A stretch of 64,000 bases of DNA from Haloarcula pelagica (lineage in GTDB: Archaea; Halobacteriota; Halobacteria; Halobacteriales; Haloarculaceae). The notes under the pieces were generated by a model. The model was not told where the DNA came from, did no database searches, and saw nothing but the letters and a program-made list of their open reading frames with translations. Where the stretch lies: the NCBI RefSeq assembly GCF_030127105.1, contig NZ_CP126162.1:248001-312000 (forward strand), read 5' to 3'. Made by a program: the position numbers and the translations under genes. The stretch's first letter is position 1; each line of letters starts with the position of its first letter. This document shows, in pieces, positions 1 through 8,280 of the stretch.

Positions 1-24
1 GACGGTAATGCGTTCGCTGGTCAT
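1..24 (-). CDS. Start of a leftward gene cut by the window edge
   Basis: Only eight codons are inside the window, reading MTSERITV from an ATG at 24. The call rests on the start codon lying about 30 bp downstream of a TATA-like stretch on the minus strand (near 51-58), the usual leaderless haloarchaeal arrangement. The promoter resembles that of the ABC permease operon that starts at 6666, so co-expression is plausible. The identity cannot be told from eight residues. The ABC ATPase or the regulator missing from this locus are both possible, but this is a guess. Confidence 0.45.
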
Positions 25-35
25 CCTATCGGGTG

Positions 36-61
36 GGGGCGTCTCTCGGTAATAAAACTAC
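36..61 (-). promoter_or_regulatory. Leftward promoter sharing a 25-bp block with the permease promoter
   Basis: Read on the minus strand, the block begins GTAGTTTTATTACCGAGAGA. The permease promoter at 6680-6704 begins GTAGTTTTATAACGAAAGA. The match extends on both sides of the TATA-like core, further than a TATA box alone explains. A shared regulator-binding site is inferred. Confidence 0.5.
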
Positions 62-117
62 CCCGTCGTGCGTGGCTTTTTCTCGATGGGCGTCGACTCA
101 CCGAGTCAGAACCTCAC

Positions 118-2346
118 ATGACAGCCCCATCCATCGACGACCTCGTCGCCGAGATGTCCCTCGACGCGAAGGTCGCACAACTCGGGACCGTCCGGATCGG
201 CACGCTGCTGGAGGACGGCGCGTTCTCGCCCGAGCGCGCCCGGGCGGAGATTTCACACGGCATCGGCCGCGTGACTCGGGTCGGGCGCGAGAGCGGCCTC
301 GACCCCACCGAACTCGCCGGCGTCGTCGCCGACATCCAGTCGTTCCTCCGGACGGAGACGCCCCACGGGATTCCGGCGTTCGTCCGCGAGGAGAGCCTCT
401 GTGGCTACGCTGGCCGCCGCGGGGCGACGGTCCCGCAGGCCATCGGACTGGCAAGTAGCTGGGACCCCGAACTGGCACGGGAGGTCGCGGCGGCGGTCGG
501 TGAGCAACTGCGGGCCGTGGGCTGTCAAGCGACCCTCTCGCCCGTCGCGGACCTGGGCGTGGATCCGCGCTGGGGCAGGATCGAGGAGACGTTCGGCGAG
601 GATCCGGCGCTTTCGGCCGCGTTCACAGAGGCCGTCGTCACGGGGCTGGGAGACAGCGGAGTCGACGCCACGCTCAAGCACTTCGTCGGCCACGGGCGGC
701 CCGCGGGCGGGCGCAACCGTGCGCGGCCCACAGCCTGCCTCGGCGAGATGTGCGACGCCGACCTGCTCCCCTTCCGCGCCGGTATCAACGCCGGCGCGCC
801 GTCGGTGATGGCGGCGTACAACACCGTCGGCGGGGTCCCCTGTCACGCGAACGGTGAACTGCTGACCGGGCTGCTCCGCGAGGAGTGGGGGTTCGAGGGG
901 ACCGTCGTCTCGGACGGCCGGGGCATCGAGATGCTGGCCGACGACTACGGCGTCGCTCCCGACAGGACCGCGGCCGGTGTCCAGGCCATCGAAGCCGGTA
1001 TCGACGTGGAACTCCCCGAGACCGAGTGTTTCGGCGACCGCCTCGTCGGCGCAGTCCGGGACGGGCAGGTCGACGAATCGACGGTCGACCGCGCCGTGAC
1101 GCGCCATATCCGTCAGAAGGCCGAAGCGGGGCTGTTCGGGGCGGCCAGGACAACCGCCGAGCCTGAACGCGCGGACGAGGCCTTCGAGACAGACGCGGTC
1201 CGCTCGCTGGCCCGGCGGGCCGCCCGTCGGTCGCTGGTCCTGCTGGAGAACGACGGCCTCCTCCCGCTGTCGGCGTCGTCGACGGTCGCCGTCGTCGGTC
1301 CCAACGCCGACGCCGGCCGGAACCTGCTGGGGAACTACTCCTACGCGGGCGCGGAGAACGAAGCCGGGGGCATCGACGTGGTGACCCCGCGGGCGGCCCT
1401 GCGCGAGCGCGTGGCCGGGGTCGAGTACGCCCACGGCTGTGGGATCAGAGCGGACCCGGGCGATGACATCGAGGCCGCAGTGGCGGCCGCCCGCGACGCC
1501 GACGTGGCGGTCGCCTGCGTCGGCGGCCAGTCGGGGATCGACGTTGAGCGGGACTCGCCGGGAACCGCCGGCGAAGCACTCGACCGGGCCGAACTGGGCC
1601 TCCCTGGCCGGCAGTCGGAACTGATCGAACGGGTCGCGGCGACGGGGACGCCGATGGTGGTCGTCCTCGTCAGCGGGCGCCCGCTCGCGGTCCCGGACGT
1701 TGTCGAACGGGCCGACGCGACGGTGGCGGCGTGGCTCCCCGGCCAAGAGGGCGGCGCGGCCATCGCGGACGTGTTGCTGGGAACCGACCCCGGCGGTCGA
1801 CTCCCCGTCTCGCTCCCGCGGTCGGTGGGACAGCTTCCGGTCCACTACCGCCAGGACGACCTCTCGCGGGGCGAGTACGTCTTCACCGAGGGCGCGCCGC
1901 TGTTCCCGTTCGGCCACGGGGAGAGCTACGCCGCCTTCGAGTACAGCGGGGTCGGAGTCGAGCAGGAGGAGGTCGGGACCGACGGCTCGCTCACCGCCAC
2001 CGTGAGCGTCGAGAACGTCGCCGACCGCGCCGGCAGCGAGGTCGTCCAACTGTACGCTCGCCACCGCGGCGGGCGGACGGTCCGGCCCGAGCGGGAACTG
2101 GTCGGGTTCGAGCGCCTCGACATCGACGCCGGAGCCCGGGCGACCGTCGATTTCGAGATGCCGTCTGCAGCGCTGGCCGTCCACGACCGCGAGGGCCGAC
2201 TCGTCGTCGAGCCGGGGACCGTCGATCTGATTGTCGGGCGGTCGGCGGCAGACACGCGCGGCCGGGCGAGCGTGGACCTTCGAGGGGAGCCAGCGCGGCC
2301 GGATCGGCGACCGCACCGGGCCGAATCGACCGTCCGGCGTGGGTAG
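118..2346 (+). CDS. Glycoside hydrolase family 3 protein (beta-glucosidase/xylosidase-like)
   Basis: The 742-residue protein has the full GH3 layout: an N-terminal (beta/alpha)8 domain, a second alpha/beta domain from about residue 370 and a C-terminal fibronectin-III-like domain from about 640. Visible family motifs are the HGIPAFVREESLCG stretch, the SPVADLGVDPRWGRIEETFG block, the KHF-GHG substrate-binding dyad near residue 188 and VVSDGRG, whose Asp (near residue 266) is the expected nucleophile. The usual aromatic residue after SD is Gly here. There is no signal peptide, so it should act in the cytoplasm on an imported glycoside. It opens the catabolic island, so it may release the sugar that the following enzymes degrade. 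A role as a sulfoquinovosidase is only an inference. Confidence 0.85.
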   Translation: MTAPSIDDLVAEMSLDAKVAQLGTVRIGTLLEDGAFSPERARAEISHGIGRVTRVGRESGLDPTELAGVVADIQSFLRTETPHGIPAFVREESLCGYAGRRGATVPQAIGLASSWDPELAREVAAAVGEQLRAVGCQATLSPVADLGVDPRWGRIEETFGEDPALSAAFTEAVVTGLGDSGVDATLKHFVGHGRPAGGRNRARPTACLGEMCDADLLPFRAGINAGAPSVMAAYNTVGGVPCHANGELLTGLLREEWGFEGTVVSDGRGIEMLADDYGVAPDRTAAGVQAIEAGIDVELPETECFGDRLVGAVRDGQVDESTVDRAVTRHIRQKAEAGLFGAARTTAEPERADEAFETDAVRSLARRAARRSLVLLENDGLLPLSASSTVAVVGPNADAGRNLLGNYSYAGAENEAGGIDVVTPRAALRERVAGVEYAHGCGIRADPGDDIEAAVAAARDADVAVACVGGQSGIDVERDSPGTAGEALDRAELGLPGRQSELIERVAATGTPMVVVLVSGRPLAVPDVVERADATVAAWLPGQEGGAAIADVLLGTDPGGRLPVSLPRSVGQLPVHYRQDDLSRGEYVFTEGAPLFPFGHGESYAAFEYSGVGVEQEEVGTDGSLTATVSVENVADRAGSEVVQLYARHRGGRTVRPERELVGFERLDIDAGARATVDFEMPSAALAVHDREGRLVVEPGTVDLIVGRSAADTRGRASVDLRGEPARPDRRPHRAESTVRRG

Positions 2347-2355
2347 CTCACCACA

Positions 2356-2366
2356 ATCTTTAACCC
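2356..2366 (+). promoter_or_regulatory. TATA-like box of the sugar-acid dehydratase gene
   Basis: The sequence TCTTTAACCC is centred about 29 bp before the ATG at 2390. This supports a leaderless transcript and the choice of 2390 over in-frame starts further upstream. Confidence 0.5.
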
Positions 2367-2389
2367 GGCAATCCACGACTGCACAGGTG

Positions 2390-3655
2390 ATGACGCAAGA
2401 CGACCAACCGGACTACCGGATTCCGCAGGGCGGCGGCGTCCCCTGGCGGGACATGGGCATGGACGAGACCCACCGTCCACCCGAGCGAGACGTTGAGATC
2501 ACCGACATCAAGACCATGGCGATCGCGGGGAACTTCACCTGGGGAATCGTCAAGGTCGAGACCGACTCGGGCGTCTACGGGCTGGGCGAGACGTTCCGTG
2601 CCGAGGCCGCGCTCGACATGGCCGGCCGCATGGACGTCGACCTCGAAGGCGAGAACCCGCTCGATACGGACCGCATCCGCGAACTCCTCGAACAGCGCTA
2701 CACCGGCACGGGCCGCATCGGGCAGGCCGCCTTCACCGCCATCGAGACGGCCTGTTACGACATCAAGGGCAAACTGTTCGACGTGCCCGTCTACGAACTG
2801 CTGGGCGGGAAGTACCGCGACGAGATCAAGATCTACTGTGACACCCACGGCGGGGAGTCCCTGGGCGAGGCCCGCGACCACGACCCGAAGGACGTGTACA
2901 CGCCGGAGGGGTACGCCCGCGCCGCCCGCGAGGTCGTCGACGAGGGGTTCGAGGCGCTGAAGTTCGACCTGGACGTGCCGACCCACGCCGAGTACGACGA
3001 GGCCAACCGGCGCATGGACAACGAGGCCCTCGAACACAAGGTCAGCCTCGTCGAGGCGGTGCGTGACGAGATCGGCTACGACATCGATCTGGGGATGGAC
3101 CTCCATTGGAACTTCACGACGGAGACGGCCATCCGCCTGGGGAAGAAACTCGAACGGTTCGACCTGGCGTGGCTGGAAGACCCCGTCCCGCCGGAGAAGA
3201 CCGAGTCCCAGAAGCGCGTCACCGAGGCCCTGGACATGCCGGTCCTGACCGGCGAGAACCTCGTGAAGGCAAACCAGTTCAACAACGCCGCCCGCGAAGG
3301 GATGATGGACATCGCCGCGCCCGACGTGAACAAGTGTGGCGGCCTCGGCGAGTACGTCGACATCGCCACCGTCTGTGATCTGTACGGCGTCCCGATCGCC
3401 TCGCACAACATCTCCTCGCCGCTTGGCACCGTCGCCGGCGCCCACGTCTCGGCGGCCATCCCGAACTTCCTCTGTATGGAGTGGCACTCCCGGGACGTGC
3501 CGTGGTGGAACGACATGTGCAACCGGGTCGAGGGCTCCGGGCCGATCCTCGAAGACGGCTACATCGACGTGCCAGAAGGCCCCGGTCTTGGCGTCGAACT
3601 CGACCGGGACATCTGTGAGGAGTACCTCGTCGACGGCTACGACCTGATCATCTGA
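2390..3655 (+). CDS. Mandelate racemase/enolase-superfamily sugar-acid dehydratase
   Basis: This 421-residue enzyme has an N-terminal capping domain (VKVETDSGVYGLGET) and an enolase-type barrel. Metal-ligand motifs are visible: GMDLHWNF (Asp and His), WLEDPVPP (Glu) and LTGENL (Glu), followed by the catalytic His in SHNISSPLG. The Asp-x-His pattern is typical of gluconate, galactonate or mannonate dehydratases. Haloarchaea use such enzymes (GnaD, XacD) in Entner-Doudoroff-type and Weimberg-type sugar oxidation. The expected reaction is dehydration of an aldonate to its 2-keto-3-deoxy acid. In the pathway proposed here it would act on 6-sulfogluconate, which is inferred. The gene is followed 24 bp later by a dehydrogenase gene, probably in one operon. 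Confidence 0.85.
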   Translation: MTQDDQPDYRIPQGGGVPWRDMGMDETHRPPERDVEITDIKTMAIAGNFTWGIVKVETDSGVYGLGETFRAEAALDMAGRMDVDLEGENPLDTDRIRELLEQRYTGTGRIGQAAFTAIETACYDIKGKLFDVPVYELLGGKYRDEIKIYCDTHGGESLGEARDHDPKDVYTPEGYARAAREVVDEGFEALKFDLDVPTHAEYDEANRRMDNEALEHKVSLVEAVRDEIGYDIDLGMDLHWNFTTETAIRLGKKLERFDLAWLEDPVPPEKTESQKRVTEALDMPVLTGENLVKANQFNNAAREGMMDIAAPDVNKCGGLGEYVDIATVCDLYGVPIASHNISSPLGTVAGAHVSAAIPNFLCMEWHSRDVPWWNDMCNRVEGSGPILEDGYIDVPEGPGLGVELDRDICEEYLVDGYDLII

Positions 3656-3679
3656 GGTCCCCGAGACCACTTTCACACT

Positions 3680-4645
3680 ATGTCTGAACACACCGTCGTC
3701 GTGACCGACCACGACTTCGCGGACCTCTCGATCGAACGCGACGGCCTCGAAGACATCGCCGAGGTCGTCGAACTGACCGGCGACGTGGGCGAGGAGGTCG
3801 AAGATGCCCACGAGACGCTCGCCCGGGCGGACGCGGTCATCAACCTCCGGTACGATCTGGACCAAGAGGCGATCGACGCGCTGACGGGCTGCCGGGTGAT
3901 CTCCCGGTACGGCATCGGCGTCGACAACATCGACGTGGAGGCCGCCGCCGAGCGGGAGATCCCCGTCACGAACGTCCCCGACTACTGTCTGGAGGAGGTC
4001 TCCGTCCACGCGCTGACACTGTACCTCGCACTCGCGCGCGGCCTGAAGTCCTACGACGCCGACGTGGCCGCGGGCGGGTGGGACCGGGGCGTTGCGACGC
4101 CGATCCACCGCCTCTCGACACGGACTGTCGGCGTCGTCGGCTACGGCGCCATCGGCCGTGCAGTCGGCGAGCGCGCCGACGCGCTCGGGATGGACGTAGT
4201 CGCCAGCGACCCGTTCCTCACCGAGGACGACGTGGCCGGCGATCCAGCGACGCTCGTGGCGTTCGAGGAGCTGCTCGCGGAGGCGGACTTCGTCACCGTC
4301 CACTCCCCGCTGGTCCCCGAGACACGGGGGATGTTCGACGCCGACGCCTTCGCGCGGATGAACGAGGACGCCTACTTCGTCAACGTCGCACGCGGGCCGA
4401 TCGTCGACGGCGAGGCGCTGGCCGACGCGCTCGATGCGGGCGAGATCGCCGGGGCCGGCCTGGACGTGTTCCCCGAAGAACCCCCGGCCGCGGACGACCC
4501 GCTGCGGGATCACCCGAAGGTACTGACCACACCACACGTCGCCTGGTACAGCGAGGAGGCAAACGACCAGCGTCGCCGGACGGTGACCGAGATCGTCCGC
4601 ACGGTTCTAGAAGGCGGCGACCCCTGGAACGTCGTCAACGACTGA
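3680..4645 (+). CDS. D-2-hydroxyacid dehydrogenase (3-PGDH/SlcC-like)
   Basis: The 321-residue protein belongs to the NAD-dependent D-isomer 2-hydroxyacid dehydrogenase family. It shows the Rossmann motif VVGYGAIG near residue 150, the catalytic Arg in VNVARGPIVD, Glu in DVFPEEPP and His in TTPHVAWYS. It lies 24 bp behind the dehydratase gene. Members of this family include SlcC, the (S)-sulfolactate dehydrogenase of bacterial sulfonate degraders. Together with the LDH2-type enzyme at 9447-10448 it could interconvert sulfolactate stereoisomers through sulfopyruvate. Glyoxylate or hydroxypyruvate reduction is an alternative. The family call is firm and the substrate is inferred. Confidence 0.8.
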   Translation: MSEHTVVVTDHDFADLSIERDGLEDIAEVVELTGDVGEEVEDAHETLARADAVINLRYDLDQEAIDALTGCRVISRYGIGVDNIDVEAAAEREIPVTNVPDYCLEEVSVHALTLYLALARGLKSYDADVAAGGWDRGVATPIHRLSTRTVGVVGYGAIGRAVGERADALGMDVVASDPFLTEDDVAGDPATLVAFEELLAEADFVTVHSPLVPETRGMFDADAFARMNEDAYFVNVARGPIVDGEALADALDAGEIAGAGLDVFPEEPPAADDPLRDHPKVLTTPHVAWYSEEANDQRRRTVTEIVRTVLEGGDPWNVVND

Positions 4646-4811
4646 GGACTGCGCGCCGTTCGGCTTTTCGAGGTTCGACGCTCCGTGGCAGCGGCGAGCA
4701 GAAGCGCCGATAGCCCGTGCGACAGCCGAGCGGGCGGGGACTCCGGGTCGGGCCGTCGTCGCTCGTCCGAGTGGGCGCGGCAACGACGAAGGGAAAAAGA
4801 CGGTCCGCGAG

Positions 4812-5672
4812 TCAGGCCTTTCCGGTCGCCGTGAGCCCCTCGACGACTTTCCGCTGGAAGAACAGCATGAACAGGATCAGCGGCATCACGGACATGAACA
4901 CGGCCGCGGAGATCGTCCCCCAGGGGTACTGGAACTCGCCCTGGTAGAGCGCGATCCCGACGGTGATCGTCCGCATCTGGTCTTCGGTCATGAACGTCAG
5001 CGCGAACAGGAACTCGTTCCAGGCGTAGATGAAGACGATGATCGCCGCGGTCGCCATCGCCGGCGCGGAGACGGGCAGGATGATCCGGAAGAGGACGCCG
5101 ATCCGGGAGAGCCCGTCCATCAGGCCCGCCTCCTCTAAGGAGTCGGGCAGTTCCTTGAAGTACGCCTGGAAGATCCAGACCGCGAAGGGCAACTGGAAGG
5201 CGGCGTAGGGGATGATCAGTCCCAGGTAGTCGTTGAGCAGGCCCCACGAGCGCGCCAGGCTAAAGAGGGGAATCAGCCGGGCGATGAAGGGCAACATCGC
5301 GGTCCCGAGGATCAGCAGGAGGACCGGGAGCTTGAACCGGAAGCGCAGCCGGGAGAGCGCGTAGCCGGCGAGTGCACCCAGAAGCACGTCCAGCACGGCC
5401 GTGCCAGTCGCCACGATGACGCTGTTGAGGAGGTACCGGAAGAACGGTGCCCCCTCGATGGCCGCGCGGTAGTTCGCGAGCGTCGGGTCACGCGGGATGT
5501 ACTCGACGGGGAACGTGACGACGTTCCCGGGTTGTTTGAGCGAGGTGATCAGCATCCACAGCACCGGGAACACCGAGACGAGTGCGATGATGAAGATGCT
5601 CCCGTAGAAGCCGACCTTCTTGCCGACCCACTGGAAGTTGCGGATTTCGAGGGTGTCGCGGTCGTAGCTCAT
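4812..5672 (-). CDS. Carbohydrate ABC transporter permease (MalG/UgpE type, CUT1)
   Basis: This 286-residue integral membrane protein has about six transmembrane segments. It carries the binding-protein-dependent EAA loop (EEAGLMDGLSRIGVLFRIIL followed by P), which contacts the ABC ATPase. It starts one base after the stop of the MalF-type gene, so the two are co-transcribed and form a permease heterodimer. The expected partner on the outside is the lipoprotein at 10533-11954. No ATP-binding subunit is encoded in this island within the window. Confidence 0.9.
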   Translation of the reverse strand: MSYDRDTLEIRNFQWVGKKVGFYGSIFIIALVSVFPVLWMLITSLKQPGNVVTFPVEYIPRDPTLANYRAAIEGAPFFRYLLNSVIVATGTAVLDVLLGALAGYALSRLRFRFKLPVLLLILGTAMLPFIARLIPLFSLARSWGLLNDYLGLIIPYAAFQLPFAVWIFQAYFKELPDSLEEAGLMDGLSRIGVLFRIILPVSAPAMATAAIIVFIYAWNEFLFALTFMTEDQMRTITVGIALYQGEFQYPWGTISAAVFMSVMPLILFMLFFQRKVVEGLTATGKA

Positions 5673-5673
5673 C

Positions 5674-6666
5674 TCAGCGCACCTCCGGTTCGTAGAGGGT
5701 GCCGACGTAGAGCATCGCGATGCCGGCCGCGATCAGCGTGATGATTGTCGCCGTCGCCGCGCCTTCGCCGAAGCTGAGGCGGTTGAACGTCAACTGGTGG
5801 TCGAACAGGACCAGCGTCGTCGTCGCGGACGCGGGACCCCCGCCGGTCAGTCCGTAGGGGAGCCCGAACGCCTGGAACGCGGGGAGCGTCCGGAAGATGA
5901 GCGCGACGAGCAGCGTCGGTTTCAGCAGGGGTAGCGTGATGTCCCAGAACTGGCGGATGCGCGAGGCGCCGTCCATCCGCGCGGCCTCGTAGAGGTGGTC
6001 CGGGATCGACTGGAGCCCTGCAAGCAAGATCAGTGCCATGAACGAACTCGTCTTCCAGATGGTGATAAACAGCATCGAGTACAGCGCCGTGTCCGGTTTC
6101 GCCAGGAACGGGAACGGCGTCTGGAGGATGCCGATTCGGATGAGGAGGTCGTTGATGACGCCGTACTGCCCGTTGAACATCCACGCCCAGATGCGGGCGT
6201 TGATGACCGTCGGGATGGCCCAGGGGAACAGGATCGCCGCCTGTGCGAAGTACTTGCCCTTGAAGTCGCGGTTGAGCAAGAGCGCGAGCCCGAGCCCGAG
6301 GACGAGTTCGATGGGCACGCTGACGAACGTGTAGATGAGCGACACGCGGAGCGCGTTCCAGAAGCCGTCGCCGCTGAGGAACTGCTCCAGCAACGGGCCG
6401 CTGCCGTAGAGGCTCCGGTAGTTCTCTAGTCCGACGAACTCCCGGGGGTTCATCTCCAGGACGTACCCCTGATAGAGGCTCCCGACGATTGTGTCGAAGA
6501 TGGGGTAGAACGACACCGCCAACAGGAAGGAAACGACCGGTGTCAGCAGGATTACCGCCAGTTCCTCCTCGGAGAACCGGAGGTCACGATACCGTTGTAA
6601 TCTGTTCTGCCGCCGCGAGCCCTCCTCGTAGCCGGACCCGGACGAACTCTCGACTGTGTCTGCCAT
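5674..6666 (-). CDS. Carbohydrate ABC transporter permease (MalF/UgpA type, CUT1)
   Basis: The 330-residue permease has a hydrophilic N-terminus of about 45 residues and six transmembrane segments. The EAA motif appears as EAARMDGASRIRQFWDITLP. It is the promoter-proximal gene of the permease operon. Its start ATG at 6666 lies about 31 bp from a TTATAAAA box, so the mRNA is probably leaderless. It is divergent from the exporter operon at 6786. The pair resembles CUT1 importers for mono- or disaccharides and glycosides, the class that also carries sulfoquinovosyl glycerol in bacterial sulfosugar clusters. Confidence 0.9.
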   Translation of the reverse strand: MADTVESSSGSGYEEGSRRQNRLQRYRDLRFSEEELAVILLTPVVSFLLAVSFYPIFDTIVGSLYQGYVLEMNPREFVGLENYRSLYGSGPLLEQFLSGDGFWNALRVSLIYTFVSVPIELVLGLGLALLLNRDFKGKYFAQAAILFPWAIPTVINARIWAWMFNGQYGVINDLLIRIGILQTPFPFLAKPDTALYSMLFITIWKTSSFMALILLAGLQSIPDHLYEAARMDGASRIRQFWDITLPLLKPTLLVALIFRTLPAFQAFGLPYGLTGGGPASATTTLVLFDHQLTFNRLSFGEGAATATIITLIAAGIAMLYVGTLYEPEVR

Positions 6667-6679
6667 TCGTTCCCGACGT

Positions 6680-6704
6680 GGGTCGTCTTTCGTTATAAAA
6701 CTAC
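6680..6704 (-). promoter_or_regulatory. Promoter of the ABC permease operon
   Basis: The minus strand carries GTAGTTTTATAACGAAAG about 31 bp before the ATG at 6666. It shares an extended block with the promoter at 36-61, which drives the gene leaving the window on the left. Confidence 0.6.
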
Positions 6705-6752
6705 GGGGGTGCGCCCGCGGGAATCGGCGGACGGCCGGCGTCGACAGTGAAA

Positions 6753-6761
6753 TTTTATATA
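6753..6761 (+). promoter_or_regulatory. TATA box of the microprotein-exporter operon
   Basis: TTTTATATA is centred about 29 bp before the ATG at 6786. The GTGAAA just upstream fits a BRE-like element. This is the main reason for accepting the very small gene that begins at 6786. Confidence 0.65.
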
Positions 6762-6785
6762 GGAGGGCGCCCCGGGTTCACCCAT

Positions 6786-6923
6786 ATGGACGTGAAGCGA
6801 ACGCGCACTCGGACCGAGCGGCTCGTCTCCCGCTGTGCCAGGGCAGTCGGGGCCGTCGACCGGGGCTGGAAGGCCACTGCGCTGGGCGTCTCGATCGTCC
6901 TCGCGACGGCGCTGGTCCTCTGA
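6786..6923 (+). CDS. 45-residue single-span membrane microprotein coupled to the exporter
   Basis: The ORF begins with ATG at a leaderless distance from a good TATA box, and its stop overlaps the start of the exporter gene as TGATG. The product has a very basic N-terminal third (MDVKRTRTRTERL) and a hydrophobic C-terminus (LGVSIVLATALVL) that can form one transmembrane helix with the N-terminus inside. No family is recognised. The overlap implies translational coupling with the YeiH-type exporter, so a role as a small subunit or assembly factor is a reasonable inference. The TauE exporter at 34701-35732 has the same arrangement. Confidence 0.6.
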   Translation: MDVKRTRTRTERLVSRCARAVGAVDRGWKATALGVSIVLATALVL

Positions 6924-7900
6924 TGAGTGCGGTCCGCAGACTGGTACCGGGACTGCTGGTCCTGGTGGTGCTCGCCACCATCGCCAGAGTCGTCGGTGGC
7001 GCCACGCCGCTGAGCCCGCTGGTCGTCGCCATCGCAAGCGGCGCTGCCGTGGCCGCGCTGGTCGGCGTTCCCGAGTGGGCCGAAGCCGGGATCGACCGCC
7101 ACAAGCTCCTCCTGGAGACCGGGATCGTCCTCCTGGGCGCGCAGTTGACCGTCGGCCAGCTCGTCGGCACCGGCCCACAGGTGGTCGGCCTGGCGATGGG
7201 CGTCGTCGTCCTCGGTGTGGTCTTCGTGGAACTGGTCGGGAAACAGGCGGGGATCGAGTCACGGACCCGCTCGCTGCTGGCGGCCGGCGCGAGCGTCTGT
7301 GGCGTCTCGGCGGTGCTCGCGGTCGCCGGGAGCATCGACGGCGACGAGGCAGACATCAGCTACGCCGCGGGCACCGTGTTGCTGTTCGACGCGATCACGC
7401 TCGTGGTCTTCCCGATCGTCGGGTCGGCGCTCGGACTCCCGGACCGGACCTTCGGCGTCTGGGCCGGGCTGAGCCTGTTCTCGACCGGTCCGACCGCGGC
7501 CGTCGGCTTCGCGGTCTCGGAGACGGCCGGCCAGTGGGCGACGATCACCAAGCTCGTCCGCAACACCTTCATCGGCGTGCTCGCGGTCGGGTACGCGGTC
7601 TACTACACGAGCGGCGGCGAGCGGACCGACGCCACGGAGATCTGGTATCGGTTCCCGAAGTTCCTGGTCGGGTTCTTGCTCGTCGCGGTCATCGTCAACC
7701 TCGGACTCGTCGACGCCGGGACCCAGGCGACCCTGGGAACGGTGGGCGACTGGCTGTTCGCGCTCGCGTTCGTCGGTCTGGGGTTCGAACTCAACCCCCG
7801 CAAGCTCCGGGCGACCGGGCTCAAGCCGATCCTGGTGGTGCTCGCCCAGTTCCTGACCGTAAGCCTGCTGGCGCTCGGCGCGGTGACGCTCGTGCTGTGA
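6923..7900 (+). CDS. YeiH/UPF0324-family putative sulfate or sulfite exporter (SuyZ/TauZ-like)
   Basis: The 325-residue protein has about ten hydrophobic segments. It matches the UPF0324/Cons_hypoth698 family: the TGIVLLGAQLT segment, the GASVCGVSAVLAV motif, the DEAD-ISYA stretch and LVRNTFIGV. Members of this family sit in bacterial taurine and sulfolactate degradation clusters, where they have been proposed to export the inorganic sulfur product. The ATG at 6923 overlaps the stop of the preceding microprotein gene, so this start is chosen over the longer upstream reading. The gene directly precedes the SuyAB-type lyase genes, which supports removal of sulfite or sulfate released by that lyase. 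Confidence 0.82.
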   Translation: MSAVRRLVPGLLVLVVLATIARVVGGATPLSPLVVAIASGAAVAALVGVPEWAEAGIDRHKLLLETGIVLLGAQLTVGQLVGTGPQVVGLAMGVVVLGVVFVELVGKQAGIESRTRSLLAAGASVCGVSAVLAVAGSIDGDEADISYAAGTVLLFDAITLVVFPIVGSALGLPDRTFGVWAGLSLFSTGPTAAVGFAVSETAGQWATITKLVRNTFIGVLAVGYAVYYTSGGERTDATEIWYRFPKFLVGFLLVAVIVNLGLVDAGTQATLGTVGDWLFALAFVGLGFELNPRKLRATGLKPILVVLAQFLTVSLLALGAVTLVL

Positions 7901-7919
7901 GCCGGCGGGACAGGAGAAA

Positions 7920-7928
7920 ACGTTATAA
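7920..7928 (+). promoter_or_regulatory. TATA-like box of the SuyAB-type lyase operon
   Basis: ACGTTATAAC is centred about 30 bp before the ATG at 7955. It gives the lyase operon its own leaderless promoter, in addition to any read-through from the exporter gene. Confidence 0.6.
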
Positions 7929-7954
7929 CTGGGGGCGCACGTCAACCGACATGT

Positions 7955-8278
7955 ATGGCCGACAGATATCTAGAAGTAGTCGAACCAGCCGACAACGTCG
8001 CGACAGCGCTTCGTGACGTGGACGCCGGCGAGACAGTAACGGTCGCGGTCGGTGACGAGGAGCGAACGATCGAGATGATCGACGACGTGGGCTTCGGACA
8101 CAAGCTCGCGATCGAGGACATCGCCGACGGCGAGACGATCACGAAGTACGGCAAGAGCATCGGGAACGCAACCGAGGACATCCCGGCGGGGACGTTCGTC
8201 CACGTCCACAACGTCGAGTCCAACTACGGCCGCGGTGACCTGGCCGGCGACGAGGAAGTAGAGGCGATCAGCGAGTAA
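7955..8278 (+). CDS. suyA: UxaA/SuyA-type lyase small subunit (SAF domain)
   Basis: This 107-residue protein is a stand-alone SAF domain like the N-terminal part of altronate dehydratase UxaA and like SuyA, the small subunit of (R)-sulfolactate sulfo-lyase. Recognisable stretches are VEPADNVATALRDVDAGE near the start, GFGHKLAIEDIADGETITKYG in the middle and FVHVHNVES near the end. The 3-bp gap to the large-subunit gene fits a two-protein enzyme. UxaA proper is a single fused chain of about 500 residues, so the split favours a SuyAB reading, though split sugar-acid dehydratases also exist. An ATG at 7951 is out of frame. Confidence 0.72.
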   Translation: MADRYLEVVEPADNVATALRDVDAGETVTVAVGDEERTIEMIDDVGFGHKLAIEDIADGETITKYGKSIGNATEDIPAGTFVHVHNVESNYGRGDLAGDEEVEAISE

Positions 8279-8280
8279 CT

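Noticed and set aside
253-2376. Long open frame antisense to the GH3 gene
   Set aside because: High-GC codon bias opens the opposite strand. The translation is Arg/Asp/His-rich low-complexity with no family motif, whereas the sense frame has all GH3 motifs.
2360-4537. 725-codon frame antisense to the dehydratase and dehydrogenase genes
   Set aside because: Same shadow effect; it spans two genes and their spacer and lacks recognisable domains.
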